DNA from: an uncultured Peptococcaceae bacterium
Lineage (GTDB): Bacteria; Bacillota; Peptococcia; Peptococcales; Peptococcaceae
Assembly (NCBI GenBank): GCA_902462325.1
Contig: CABQBF010000048.1
Span: 1-16,849, forward strand
Direction of reading: 5' to 3'
Length of the DNA stretch: 16,849 bases
A program made the position numbers and the translations under genes. The notes beneath the pieces are model-generated. The model made no database searches. It had not been told where the DNA came from and saw only the letters and a program-made list of their open reading frames with translations. Positions 1-7,084 of this stretch are shown here, one piece after another (positions within the stretch are counted from its first letter, which is position 1; the number at the start of each line of letters is the position of its first letter).

Positions 1-118
1 CTAGCTACGCTGTCCGTCACGCTTTGCACAGCCTACAGCGCTATCCGACCCACCAGAAAAGCGTGGGGCGCAAGTCGGAATTTTGGCGAAGGTAGCGGGG
101 AATTTTTTAAACCATAGA
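1..118 (+). repeat. Dispersed modular repeat, copy 1 (left end cut by the window)
   Basis: This copy starts inside the inner hairpin of the element (CTAGCTACGCTGTCCG), continues with CACGCTTTGCACA, then carries a hairpin CCCAC-N9-GTGGG at 49-67, and ends with the shared right module CAAGTCGGAATTTTGGCGAA from 71. The same modules recur at 8852-9026, 9147-9330 (inverted) and 15287-15427. A 66-codon reading frame crosses it, but it is built of repeat sequence and I do not call it. The stretch 119-283 holds a motif similar to the inverted repeat near 15471 (GTCATTCTAAGCGAAGCGGA) and no gene that I recognise. Confidence 0.8.
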
Positions 119-339
119 CCTGTAGTAAGTGCCCTATGCGGTCATTCTAAGCGAAGCGGAGGGTTGAAACCCATAAGGCGGCAGTATGGGCTTTGTTCCT
201 GTCTACATTCTATGCGGCGAATACATTGTAAGGTCGTTAGGCCAGTGGTAACGACGTTGGGAGGCCGTAAAAGCTGTATATAAAATTCATCATTGCCATA
301 AAGAAACCCTATATTAAATTTCTTTTATCCTTCCGCCAC

Positions 340-368
340 TTGCGAAAAACTGCTTTTTATGCTATCGT
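340..368 (+). promoter_or_regulatory. Probable sigma-A promoter of the amino-acid importer operon
   Basis: TTGCGA at 340-345, a 17-nt spacer, and TATCGT at 363-368 preceded by TGC (extended -10). It lies about 45 bp upstream of the lipoprotein start and outside the repeat. Seen by eye only. Confidence 0.5.
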
Positions 369-412
369 TTCAGTATCACATGATTTCACATTTATGAGGG
401 GGATTTTTGAAA

Positions 413-1276
413 ATGAAAATGAAAAAAGTACTGGCGGCTGCTTTGGTAGGCGCTATGGCAATCGGGATGTTCGGCTGCGGCAGTGGCAGCAATGCCAACA
501 CCAACGAACAGGATGGACAGGCTGAAGCGGAAAACAGCAATCAACTGCGTATCGGTATGGAATGCGGCTATGCACCATTTAACTGGACCCAGCAGGATGA
601 CTCCAACGGCGCAGTGGCCATTGAAGGCGGCGGCGGATATGCCAACGGCTACGATGTGCAGATTGCTAAGAAAGTAGCAGAAGGCTTAGGCAAAGAACTG
701 GTCATTGTAAAAACTGAATGGGACGGCTTAGTACCTGCTGTACAGTCCGGTGTTATCGACGGCATCATTGCCGGGATGTCTCCAACTGCTGAACGGAAAG
801 AAAGTATTGATTTCTCTGACAATTACTATGTGTCTGACTTGGTAATTGTTGTACGTGCCGACGGTCCTTATGCTGATGCTACATCCTTGGAAGATTTTGC
901 TGGCACTAAAATTACCGGTCAGTTAAATACCTTCCATGACACTGTCATTGACCAGATTGAAGGCGTAGAACATGTAACTGCAATGCCTGATTTCCCATCT
1001 ATGCGTGTAGCTTTAGAAAGCGGTATTATTGACGGTTATGTTTCTGAACGTCCAGAAGGTATCTCTGCCAGTGCTGCAAACTCCAATTTCGCATATGTAG
1101 GTTTTGATTTAGAAAATGGTTTTGAATACAATGTTGACGATGCTGCTATCGCAATGGGTATCAAAAAAGGCTCCGATTTAACTGCTCAGGTAAATGAAGT
1201 TTTAGCTGGGATTTCTCAAGAAGAACGCGACCAGTTGATGGAAGACGCTATTTTAAATCAACCAACTGCAGAATAA
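413..1276 (+). CDS. Amino-acid ABC transporter substrate-binding lipoprotein (SBP family 3)
   Basis: The first gene of an importer operon encodes a protein that would bind a polar amino acid outside the membrane and deliver it to the permease. It begins with a lysine-rich signal peptide and a lipobox-like FGC, with the lipid-attachment Cys at residue 22 of the ATG-started form. The mature part has the family-3 fold signatures: an N-terminal strand RIGMECGYAPFNW, GYDVQIAKKVAE, the WDGLVPAVQSGVIDGIIAGM lobe motif, then TAERKESIDFSD. I chose ATG 413 because GAGGGGG at 396-402 sits 10 nt upstream; an in-frame TTG at 407 is only 4 nt away. The length of 287 aa is normal. A Gly/Glu-rich insertion (EGGGGYANG) sits after the first strand. 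The ligand cannot be told from sequence. Confidence 0.93.
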   Translation: MKMKKVLAAALVGAMAIGMFGCGSGSNANTNEQDGQAEAENSNQLRIGMECGYAPFNWTQQDDSNGAVAIEGGGGYANGYDVQIAKKVAEGLGKELVIVKTEWDGLVPAVQSGVIDGIIAGMSPTAERKESIDFSDNYYVSDLVIVVRADGPYADATSLEDFAGTKITGQLNTFHDTVIDQIEGVEHVTAMPDFPSMRVALESGIIDGYVSERPEGISASAANSNFAYVGFDLENGFEYNVDDAAIAMGIKKGSDLTAQVNEVLAGISQEERDQLMEDAILNQPTAE

Positions 1277-1301
1277 TAAATAATCTGAAAGAAAGTTATA
1301 A

Positions 1302-1336
1302 AAAAGAAATTGCTGAAATCGGCAATTTCTTTTTTT
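1302..1336 (+). terminator. Hairpin with T-run between the binding protein and permease genes
   Basis: AGAAATTGC at 1305-1313 pairs with GCAATTTCT at 1322-1330 (8-nt loop), followed by an unbroken T-run, so it has the form of an intrinsic terminator. It lies 25 nt after the lipoprotein stop and before the permease start at 1409. Partial termination here would give more binding protein than membrane components. Confidence 0.85.
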
Positions 1337-1408
1337 CTGTCTTGTATCTCGACAGGCTCTTGTATTATAATAAAAATAGTGCTTATAATTCCGAGAGGAG
1401 GACTTATT

Positions 1409-2182
1409 TTGGAATTTTTTCATTGGGTACAAGTTATTTTAAATAATTATGGTACCCTACTTTTAAAAGGTACTGGCGTTACTGTCTTATTAGCTATCGT
1501 CGGTACATTAGCTGGTTTTCTAATTGGCCTATTGATTGGGGTTTATAAAACACTTCCCATTCGGAAAGAAGACCCTGCTGTGAAACGAATTTTGTACAAA
1601 CTCTTTAATTTTCTGTTATCTGCCTACATTGAAATTTTCCGCAGTACGCCTATGATGGTACAAGCTACGGTTATCTTTTACGGTGCAGCTTTCATGTTCA
1701 AGCTACGATTAGACCCTGTATCAGCCGGTATGTTTATCATCTCCATTAACACAGGGGCTTATATGGCGGAAATTGTGCGCGGCGGGATTATCTCCGTGGA
1801 TAATGGCCAGTTCGAAGCCACCCATTCCATTGGCATGACCCATTTTCAGTCTATGCTTTATGTCGTTTTACCACAGGCTATCCGTAATATTATGCCGGCT
1901 GTAGGTAACCAGTTCATTATCAACATCAAAGATAGCTGTGTATTGAGTGTAATCAGCGTAACTGAATTGTTTTTCCAAACTAAATCTGCTGCAGGTGCTA
2001 CCTTCCAAACCTTCCCTGCATATTTTATTGCTTGTGTTATTTACTTTGTGTTATGTTTCAGTATTACACAAATCCTGCGTTATCTGGAAACAAAGATGGA
2101 CGGTGCCGACACCTACACCATCTATGGCACAGAGCCAGTGATTAACGGCGCTGACACCCTGAAACGAGGTGACGTAAAATAA
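1409..2182 (+). CDS. Amino-acid ABC transporter permease (HisM/GlnP type)
   Basis: This inner-membrane permease forms the translocation path for the importer. The family signatures are FRSTPMMVQ near residue 77, NTGAYMAEIVRGGI near 114, and the EAA loop EATHSIGMTHFQSMLYVVLP at about 136-155 that contacts the ATPase, with membrane segments before, between and after. I place the start at TTG 1409: GAGAGGAGG at 1393-1401 is 7 nt upstream, and the protein then begins MEFFHWVQVILNNYG as is usual for the family. The frame stays open back to 1310, but that would run translation through the terminator hairpin. The resulting 257 aa include a polar C-terminal tail of about 30 residues. The stop overlaps the ATPase start by one base. 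Confidence 0.92.
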   Translation: MEFFHWVQVILNNYGTLLLKGTGVTVLLAIVGTLAGFLIGLLIGVYKTLPIRKEDPAVKRILYKLFNFLLSAYIEIFRSTPMMVQATVIFYGAAFMFKLRLDPVSAGMFIISINTGAYMAEIVRGGIISVDNGQFEATHSIGMTHFQSMLYVVLPQAIRNIMPAVGNQFIINIKDSCVLSVISVTELFFQTKSAAGATFQTFPAYFIACVIYFVLCFSITQILRYLETKMDGADTYTIYGTEPVINGADTLKRGDVK

Positions 2183-2922
2183 TGGCCAACGAACCTGTTA
2201 TTCAAATTAAAAATCTGAAAAAATCCTTTGGTGCGCGGGAAGTCTTAAAGGATATCAACTTTGATGTGCATAAAGGCGAGGTTGTCTGCATTATCGGCTC
2301 CAGCGGTTCGGGGAAATCTACGCTGCTGCGCTGCATCAATCTGTTGGAAACGCCGACGGCAGGCACCATTCTTTATCACGGTGAAAATATTTTGACTTCC
2401 GGCAAAACCCATAAGTATTGCGCCAAAGTGGGCATGGTATTTCAGCAGTTTAATCTCTTCAACAACTTAAACGTGTTGGAGAACTGCGTAGTGGGCCAAC
2501 AGAAGGTTCTGAAAAAAGACCGCAAGGAAGCGGAAGAACGGGCCAAACGCTATCTGGAACAGGTCGGCATGCTGCAATATATCAACGCCCGTCCCCGTCA
2601 GTTATCGGGCGGTCAGAAACAGCGTGTGGCCATCGCCCGCGCTTTATCCATGGAACCGGACGCTTTGCTTTTTGACGAACCGACCTCGGCGCTGGACCCG
2701 GAAATGGTAGGCGAGGTGCTGAAGGTTATGAAGAGCTTGGCCGAAAGCGGCTTAACCATGCTGGTCGTCACCCATGAAATGGGCTTTGCCCGCGATATCT
2801 CCGACCGCATTGTATTTATGGACGGCGGCATCATTTTAGAAGACGGCACACCGGATGAAATTTTCAATCATCCTAAAAATGAACGCACCAGAGCCTTCTT
2901 AACCAGAGCCATGGAGAAGTAA
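2182..2922 (+). CDS. Amino-acid ABC transporter ATP-binding protein (GlnQ type)
   Basis: This ATPase drives the importer from the cytoplasmic face. All catalytic motifs are intact: Walker A GSSGSGKST (39-47), Q-loop Gln in FQQFNLF (88), signature LSGGQ (141-145), Walker B ALLFDEP (161-167), D-loop SALD and switch His in VTHEMGFA (198). The length of 246 aa and the motif wording are those of polar amino-acid importers. Its ATG overlaps the permease TAA (TAATG), with GAGGTGAC upstream, implying coupled translation. It is the last gene of the operon; a strong terminator follows 46 nt later. The amino acid moved is not determined. Confidence 0.95.
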   Translation: MANEPVIQIKNLKKSFGAREVLKDINFDVHKGEVVCIIGSSGSGKSTLLRCINLLETPTAGTILYHGENILTSGKTHKYCAKVGMVFQQFNLFNNLNVLENCVVGQQKVLKKDRKEAEERAKRYLEQVGMLQYINARPRQLSGGQKQRVAIARALSMEPDALLFDEPTSALDPEMVGEVLKVMKSLAESGLTMLVVTHEMGFARDISDRIVFMDGGIILEDGTPDEIFNHPKNERTRAFLTRAMEK

Positions 2923-2967
2923 GGTCATTCAAAAAAATTCAACGGGTAACCGCATACTTATATTTTA

Positions 2968-3007
2968 CAACAGCCGGATTCTTTCGAGAACCGGCTGTTG
3001 CTTTTTT
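2968..3007 (+). terminator. Intrinsic terminator of the amino-acid importer operon
   Basis: CAACAGCCGG (2968-2977) pairs with CCGGCTGTTG (2991-3000), with an inner TTCT-TTCG-AGAA hairpin, followed by CTTTTTT. It is a long, perfectly paired stem. Confidence 0.93.
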
Positions 3008-3013
3008 GCATAC

Positions 3014-3053
3014 AGAAAAGGGACTGTCACGCTTCTCTTTGCGCAGCAGTCCC
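3014..3053 (-). terminator. Probable terminator of the minus-strand thioredoxin/PLA2 operon
   Basis: GGGACTG (3020-3026) and CAGTCCC (3047-3053) form a 7-bp stem. Read on the minus strand, it is followed by TTTTC. It lies about 40 nt past the stop of the gene ending at 3095. The U-run is short, so efficiency may be modest. Confidence 0.6.
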
Positions 3054-3094
3054 GCCGTTCTCCCTACCGCAAAAATATGTCTTCGTATTCCCTC

Positions 3095-3817
3095 TTACCA
3101 GTTTTTCAACATGTAATAATTCAAATATAATTTCGCAACCGTTTCTTGAGAACTGACCATCCTCTCCAATTGGTCTTTGATGGCTTGAACCAACATCCCA
3201 TCGCAATAAGCAACGCCGTTAGGCCCATCCAGACATTGGGTATGCTGCATACAAACCATATCCATATAATCGACGGGAGTACCGTCGCCATAGTTGAGGC
3301 CGCACCAATTGCCGTAAATGGCAACGGACAGACCAGAGTGGGAATCGGCTTCTGCCTTTTGCATCCCGTTGTCAGCTTCGTTTAAATTCAGCTGCGCAAA
3401 ATTTTTTTCGTAAACTGATAAGTTTCCATCGCGCAGCACCACTACACTGGGTACAACCCGCACGCCGATGGCTTCGCGCAGAGCCTGCGCCGCCTGGTCG
3501 TTATGCCGGTCCGTATCAAAATAATACTGCCCGATGCTTTCTCCGTTGGTCAACACATCATTCTGCCGCAGCATGGTCCGTATACTGCCGCTGGAACGCA
3601 CACAATAGGAACAGCTTTCCCGCCCCAGATAAATAATTGCCGGTTCTTCCTGATCGGTAATCAACTGCTCAAGCTGAGCTGTGTCGATCTCTGTCAAAGC
3701 CTTTGTCATGGCTACATAGCCGAGATGACTGCCCACCCGATAGAGTCCGGTAAAAACGACAGTCATGGCTAGTATGAACAAAAAGACTGCTCCAATCCGT
3801 TTTATTATTTGATTCAT
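3095..3817 (-). CDS. Membrane-anchored thioredoxin-fold / phospholipase A2-like fusion protein
   Basis: The protein has 240 aa. Residues 8-25 form an uncleaved-looking membrane anchor. Residues about 45-140 look like a thioredoxin fold: AIIYLGRESCSYC with the CxxC pair C69/C72 after a strand, and a cis-Pro motif VVPS (P123), as in bacteriocin-accessory thioredoxins. Residues about 163-215 match the secreted PLA2 core: YGNWCG, GDGTPVDYMDMVC, then HTQC, then YCDGMLVQAI. The active-site His is H192, but the following calcium-ligand Asp is Thr (T193), and the calcium loop is one residue longer than the classic one, so lipase activity is uncertain. The start ATG has GGAGG 7 nt upstream and overlaps the previous stop (ATGA). 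The topology implies both domains face outside. I know of no named family with this fusion; function is inferred from motifs only. Confidence 0.8.
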   Translation of the reverse strand: MNQIIKRIGAVFLFILAMTVVFTGLYRVGSHLGYVAMTKALTEIDTAQLEQLITDQEEPAIIYLGRESCSYCVRSSGSIRTMLRQNDVLTNGESIGQYYFDTDRHNDQAAQALREAIGVRVVPSVVVLRDGNLSVYEKNFAQLNLNEADNGMQKAEADSHSGLSVAIYGNWCGLNYGDGTPVDYMDMVCMQHTQCLDGPNGVAYCDGMLVQAIKDQLERMVSSQETVAKLYLNYYMLKNW

Positions 3818-4305
3818 GCTGTTTCCTCCTCTGTGCTGCGCTCTGCCGGTTTCTCCGGCTTTCTTCTCTTAATCTCCATGCCAATAGCGCTGGAAGTCAG
3901 CGCCATCATCAACCCTGTTACATAGACAGTCCACGGCGTTTGCGAATAATAGGCGGTTACGTTAGCATCAAACAAAATGGTCACCTGAATCAGCAAAGGC
4001 CAAATGGCCTGATAATAGAACTGGCCGATTGCAGCCAACATGCTGCCCTGCATATGATCCAAAATGCCGGCAAGCGTGACAGCCATGGCCGCAAAATGCA
4101 AACAAAGCAGCTGCGGCAGCATTTTTTTCCGCTTGTCCAACAGCTTTGCGCTCAAAATGCCCCAGCAAATTAGCAAAAAACCGCTGGTCAGCACAGTGCT
4201 GATCTGCGGACCAAACCACAATGGTATAAAATACAAAATAAATAGCGGAATAGTCAGCACAAAGGGCAATAAGCCAAACAAAAAGCATTTTGCATATTGT
4301 TGCAT
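3814..4305 (-). CDS. Polytopic membrane protein of the XRE/Trx-PLA2 operon
   Basis: The 163-aa protein is not recognised as any family. It has hydrophobic segments at about 8-30, 35-54, 64-83, 92-112 and 122-142, so four or five membrane passes, a basic loop LLDKRKK near 55-61 that should be cytoplasmic, and a charged tail EIKRRKPEKPAERSTEEETA. There are no obvious catalytic residues. Its ATG directly follows the regulator gene's TAG, with GGAGAGG upstream inside the regulator gene, and its TGA overlaps the next ATG by four bases, so all three proteins are likely co-translated. It may be a membrane partner, a membrane-protecting factor, or a signal receiver for the fusion protein; nothing in the sequence decides this. 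Confidence 0.8.
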   Translation of the reverse strand: MQQYAKCFLFGLLPFVLTIPLFILYFIPLWFGPQISTVLTSGFLLICWGILSAKLLDKRKKMLPQLLCLHFAAMAVTLAGILDHMQGSMLAAIGQFYYQAIWPLLIQVTILFDANVTAYYSQTPWTVYVTGLMMALTSSAIGMEIKRRKPEKPAERSTEEETA

Positions 4306-5226
4306 CTACCTCTCCTCACTTTCCAACGTGTCCACCACGTTGCAGAATGTCACCGATACATAGCGAACGCCCCCAATCTGGTAACGCACTTCTACATAGC
4401 AGGGCTCTACATACCTACAAATCTCCATACCCCACTGGTCCTGCGGCTTATCCTGCAGAGGCACATAATGGGCTTGGTCGTCAAAGGGACTCTCGATCCA
4501 CCAAAGATAGCCGTAATCGGTCGGCGTCATCGTTCCAGATTGCAGAAAGATCACCGGCTCCAGCTTATTATGCGGCAATGGCTTGGCTTGCAGAGAATCA
4601 TAGCCGCGAATCTCCAAACGAATCTTCGGCGGCCCATCAAGCATGATATTTCTGTGCCTTTTATCCTGAAACACCACCCACATTTTTTCACCAGCATTCT
4701 GTAAATGGACTGCCGGAGCGTCGCCTTCTATTCTGCCGTAAATTTCCGATTGAATCTTCTTCAGCTTCTTTTCTGAAAAACTGTCGTACGCATCTGCCAA
4801 AAAGGTGCGCACAATAGCGCGAGACGGCGTATCATTGGGAAAATTGAGATACATAACAATTTGCCGCTCTGTTCCCTCCGATACATTGCGCAGTTTTTCC
4901 GGCGTAACGCGAGGTATAACAGCAGGCAAGATTATATTCAATAATAATAGCACAATCCCCATAGCAATAAACAAGCGTTTGAACCATTTGCCCATCCGGC
5001 GCTCCCAATCGATGGTCTGCACCATGGGCGTATCGCCCTTGAGTAAAGAATCCAACGTCACATCAAACAGTTCGCTCATCTTAACCAGCGTTTCTAAATC
5101 AGGGTAGCTTTTGCTGTTCTCCCAATTAGAAACAGTTTGCCTGGTGACATGAAAGCACTGGCCAAATTGTTCCTGACTCATGCCTCGTTCCTTGCGAATC
5201 CGCGCGATCTGTTTTCCTACCTGCAA
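4306..5226 (-). CDS. Membrane-spanning XRE-family transcriptional regulator
   Basis: The 306-aa protein has an N-terminal Cro/C1-type HTH (residues 4-62: IARIRKERGMSQEQFG, then VTRQTVSNWENSKSYPDLET), a linker with basic residues, one membrane segment at 85-105, and about 200 residues predicted outside the cell. The outer part holds three Cys near the C-terminus (EICRYVEPC and VTFC). This layout is that of a one-component transmembrane regulator. I place the start at TTG 5226, with GGGAGG 8 nt upstream; the frame is open 16 codons further, but those residues overlap the predicted promoter. It is the first gene of the operon, so it probably regulates it. The sensor domain is not recognised; what it senses is unknown. 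Confidence 0.88.
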   Translation of the reverse strand: MQVGKQIARIRKERGMSQEQFGQCFHVTRQTVSNWENSKSYPDLETLVKMSELFDVTLDSLLKGDTPMVQTIDWERRMGKWFKRLFIAMGIVLLLLNIILPAVIPRVTPEKLRNVSEGTERQIVMYLNFPNDTPSRAIVRTFLADAYDSFSEKKLKKIQSEIYGRIEGDAPAVHLQNAGEKMWVVFQDKRHRNIMLDGPPKIRLEIRGYDSLQAKPLPHNKLEPVIFLQSGTMTPTDYGYLWWIESPFDDQAHYVPLQDKPQDQWGMEICRYVEPCYVEVRYQIGGVRYVSVTFCNVVDTLESEER

Positions 5227-5245
5227 GCTCTCACCTCCCACTTTT

Positions 5246-5274
5246 ATTATCCATGCTGGTGATAGATAACGCAA
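5246..5274 (-). promoter_or_regulatory. Probable promoter of the XRE/membrane/Trx-PLA2 operon
   Basis: On the minus strand, TTGCGT (5274-5269), a 17-nt spacer, and GATAAT (5251-5246). Transcription would start near 5239, giving a very short leader just ahead of the GGGAGG ribosome site for TTG 5226. This supports the TTG start over the longer frame. Confidence 0.55.
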
Positions 5275-5339
5275 GAAAAATCGCTTTTTTTCGCGCGCAA
5301 AGATTCTTTGACATGCATTTCAAGCGGGTTTGCCAGTCC

Positions 5340-5387
5340 AAAGAAAAACTCCGCCGTATCCATAAAGAGAGCAGGCGGAGTTTGCAA
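5340..5387 (-). terminator. Terminator hairpin, left copy of a 48-bp direct repeat flanking the AAA+ gene
   Basis: On the minus strand, AAACTCCGCC and GGCGGAGTTT form a 10-bp stem with an 18-nt loop, followed by TTCTTT; it sits 16 nt after the AAA+ gene stop. The 48 bp match 6879-6926 with a single mismatch, loop included. Confidence 0.9.
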
Positions 5388-5403
5388 AAAATCATCTTGT
5401 ATA

Positions 5404-6744
5404 TCAGCATTTTTTCTGTTTCAAAGCCAACCCAATCAATCGATCTGCATGATCGGCCATAAACAGCGGGATGTTCAGTACATCGTCATCCAATTTCAAA
5501 TTGTCCAGCGAGAAACGCACACGAAGCTTTACCTGATTGGGAAACAACTCCTTAAACTTCTTAAGACTTTTGCTGTTTGTATTGGCTTCAGATTTGACCT
5601 CTATGGGAAATATATCATTTTCACGCTGAATTAGAAAATCTACTTCATAGGGCGGATTCGTTTGGCTCCAATAGCGGGGAACCACTTCAAACTGCGTAAG
5701 CAAAGTCTGAAGCACAAAATTTTCCGTCAGCGCGCCTTTAAACTCGGTAAACAAACGGTTTCCCTCTCCAAAAGCGGTGGGCGACAGCTGCGCCAAACGG
5801 CGAAGTAATCCCACATCTACCAAATAAATTTTAAAGGCAGACAAATCATCATAGGCAGCTACAGGCAAACCAGGAGCAGAACTGCGATAGATCTTGTGTA
5901 CCAGGCGCGCATCTACCAGCCACTGTAAGGCGTCTTCATACTCACGGGCCCGTGCGCCCTCCTTAACGACCTTGTAGAGAAACTTCTTATTCTCCCGGGC
6001 CAGCTGAGACGGTATAGACTTCCAGATCATCGAAATTTTCGGGAACTCACTGATATTGGGATGCTTGGCAAAATCCCGCTCGTAAGCGCCAATGATTCCT
6101 GACAAGGCCTCCTGCATAGCGGATACATCCCGCGCTTCTGTCCACATCAGCACCGATTCAGGCATGCCGCCGGTCACATAGTACATTTTAAGCTTCTCAT
6201 AAAGCGGATTAAAGAAGGCATCCGGAATCGGCTCTATAACGTCCACCGTTTCCATATACTTTGCCAAATTCTCATCGCCATTGGCAAGCAAAAACTCCGT
6301 AAAAGTCATAGGATCAATCTGCATAAAATTGACCTTGCCCACCGGAAATGAGGAAGGCTTTGCCAATGCGATTCCCAGCAAAGAACCGGCGCAGGCAACG
6401 TGATACTGCGGCGCATTTTCGCAAAAATATTTCATCGCGTTGATGACCTTTGGACAATCTTGCACCTCATCAAAAATGACGAGCGTTTTTTCCGGCACAA
6501 TCTTTTGTCCGCTAGCCAGCATCAAATTTTGCAAAATACGGTCAACATCCTTTGTGGTTTCAAAAAACTGTTTATATTCTTCGTTCTCGTCAAAGTTGAA
6601 ATAAGCAATATTTTCATAGTATCGTCTGCCAAATTCCTTTAGAACCCATGTTTTTCCCACTTGACGAACGCCTTTTAAGATCAACGGTTTGCGATACGGA
6701 GAATGCTTCCATTCCAGCAGTTGTTTTAAGATCAATCGTTCCAT
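5404..6744 (-). CDS. AAA+ ATPase with C-terminal DUF4143 domain
   Basis: The 446-aa protein belongs to the widespread ATP-binding family of unknown role with an AAA_14-type ATPase and a DUF4143 tail. Walker A is GVRQVGKT (25-32), Walker B LVIFDEVQDCP (88-98), and a sensor-like CAGSLLGIAL follows near residue 118. The C-terminal part has TENFVLQTLL and a nuclease-like pattern YEVDFLIQRENDIFPIEVKS, resembling a PD-(D/E)xK core. The start ATG has GAGGTG 6 nt upstream. Its length and end are complete. It stands alone between two near-identical terminator repeats, with no functional link visible to the flanking thiamine or XRE genes, which suggests a gene gained as a single unit. Its cellular function is not established. 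Confidence 0.93.
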   Translation of the reverse strand: MERLILKQLLEWKHSPYRKPLILKGVRQVGKTWVLKEFGRRYYENIAYFNFDENEEYKQFFETTKDVDRILQNLMLASGQKIVPEKTLVIFDEVQDCPKVINAMKYFCENAPQYHVACAGSLLGIALAKPSSFPVGKVNFMQIDPMTFTEFLLANGDENLAKYMETVDVIEPIPDAFFNPLYEKLKMYYVTGGMPESVLMWTEARDVSAMQEALSGIIGAYERDFAKHPNISEFPKISMIWKSIPSQLARENKKFLYKVVKEGARAREYEDALQWLVDARLVHKIYRSSAPGLPVAAYDDLSAFKIYLVDVGLLRRLAQLSPTAFGEGNRLFTEFKGALTENFVLQTLLTQFEVVPRYWSQTNPPYEVDFLIQRENDIFPIEVKSEANTNSKSLKKFKELFPNQVKLRVRFSLDNLKLDDDVLNIPLFMADHADRLIGLALKQKKC

Positions 6745-6799
6745 CGCTTACACCTCTTCACATATTTATAGCAGTTTACGTGTATTTCATCACATAATT

Positions 6800-6827
6800 A
6801 TTATATATCAATTAATCAAAAAAGCAA
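6800..6827 (-). promoter_or_regulatory. Probable promoter of the AAA+/DUF4143 gene
   Basis: On the minus strand, TTGCTT (6827-6822), a 16-nt spacer and a perfect TATAAT (6805-6800), within an AT-rich stretch about 55 bp upstream of the ATG. Confidence 0.5.
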
Positions 6828-6878
6828 ACAAACATTGCAGGATTATCTATATTTGTACCCCGCACATCATAATTGGGG

Positions 6879-6926
6879 AAAGAAAAACTCCGCCCTATCC
6901 ATAAAGAGAGCAGGCGGAGTTTGCAA
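6879..6926 (-). terminator. Terminator hairpin, right copy of the 48-bp direct repeat
   Basis: It has the same 10-bp stem and loop as 5340-5387, with TTTTTCTTT after the stem on the minus strand. It lies upstream of the AAA+ gene and is the first strong minus-strand terminator after thiE, so it probably ends the thiM-thiE transcript. Confidence 0.85.
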
Positions 6927-7000
6927 GGTTTCATATTTTTTTAATTACGCTGCTATAAAAACAATGTGCAGCGCTTGATGATAATTCTTTCTATAACATA

Positions 7001-7025
7001 ATGGGTGGACGATACGCCCACCCAT
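7001..7025. other. Perfect 8-bp hairpin between thiE and parS-proximal DNA
   Basis: ATGGGTGG (7001-7008) pairs with CCACCCAT (7018-7025). No T-run follows on either strand, so it is not a clear terminator. The gene-free stretch 6927-7232 holds this hairpin, the parS palindrome and a weaker GGGATA/TATCCC pair near 7168-7194; no gene is seen. Confidence 0.6.
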
Positions 7026-7038
7026 CGCTTTCTTATGG

Positions 7039-7084
7039 TTGGAGCAGAAATGTTTCACGTGAAACATTTTGCTCCAATTTTTTT
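7039..7084. promoter_or_regulatory. parS chromosome-partitioning site within an extended palindrome
   Basis: TGTTTCACGTGAAACA at 7051-7066 exactly fits the ParB/Spo0J site consensus TGTTNCACGTGAAACA. The palindrome extends outward: TTGGAGCA (7039-7046) pairs with TGCTCCAA (7070-7077) around one bulged base, and a run of T follows at 7078-7084, so a plus-strand transcript would carry a terminator-shaped hairpin. ParB loads at such sites, usually near the replication origin, to organise and segregate the chromosome. No parA/parB genes are in the window. Confidence 0.9.

Noticed and set aside
83..283. A 66-codon plus-strand reading frame near the left end
   Set aside because: It starts in the dispersed repeat, has no ribosome site and its protein matches nothing; the repeat explains the sequence.
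1310..1408. Upstream extension of the permease gene to 1310
   Set aside because: It would translate through the terminator hairpin; the TTG at 1409 has an excellent ribosome site and the family-typical N-terminus.
7001..7084. Terminator pair for a convergent gene arrangement
   Set aside because: Flanking genes are both on the minus strand, and the T-run follows only on the plus strand; the parS consensus explains the second palindrome better.
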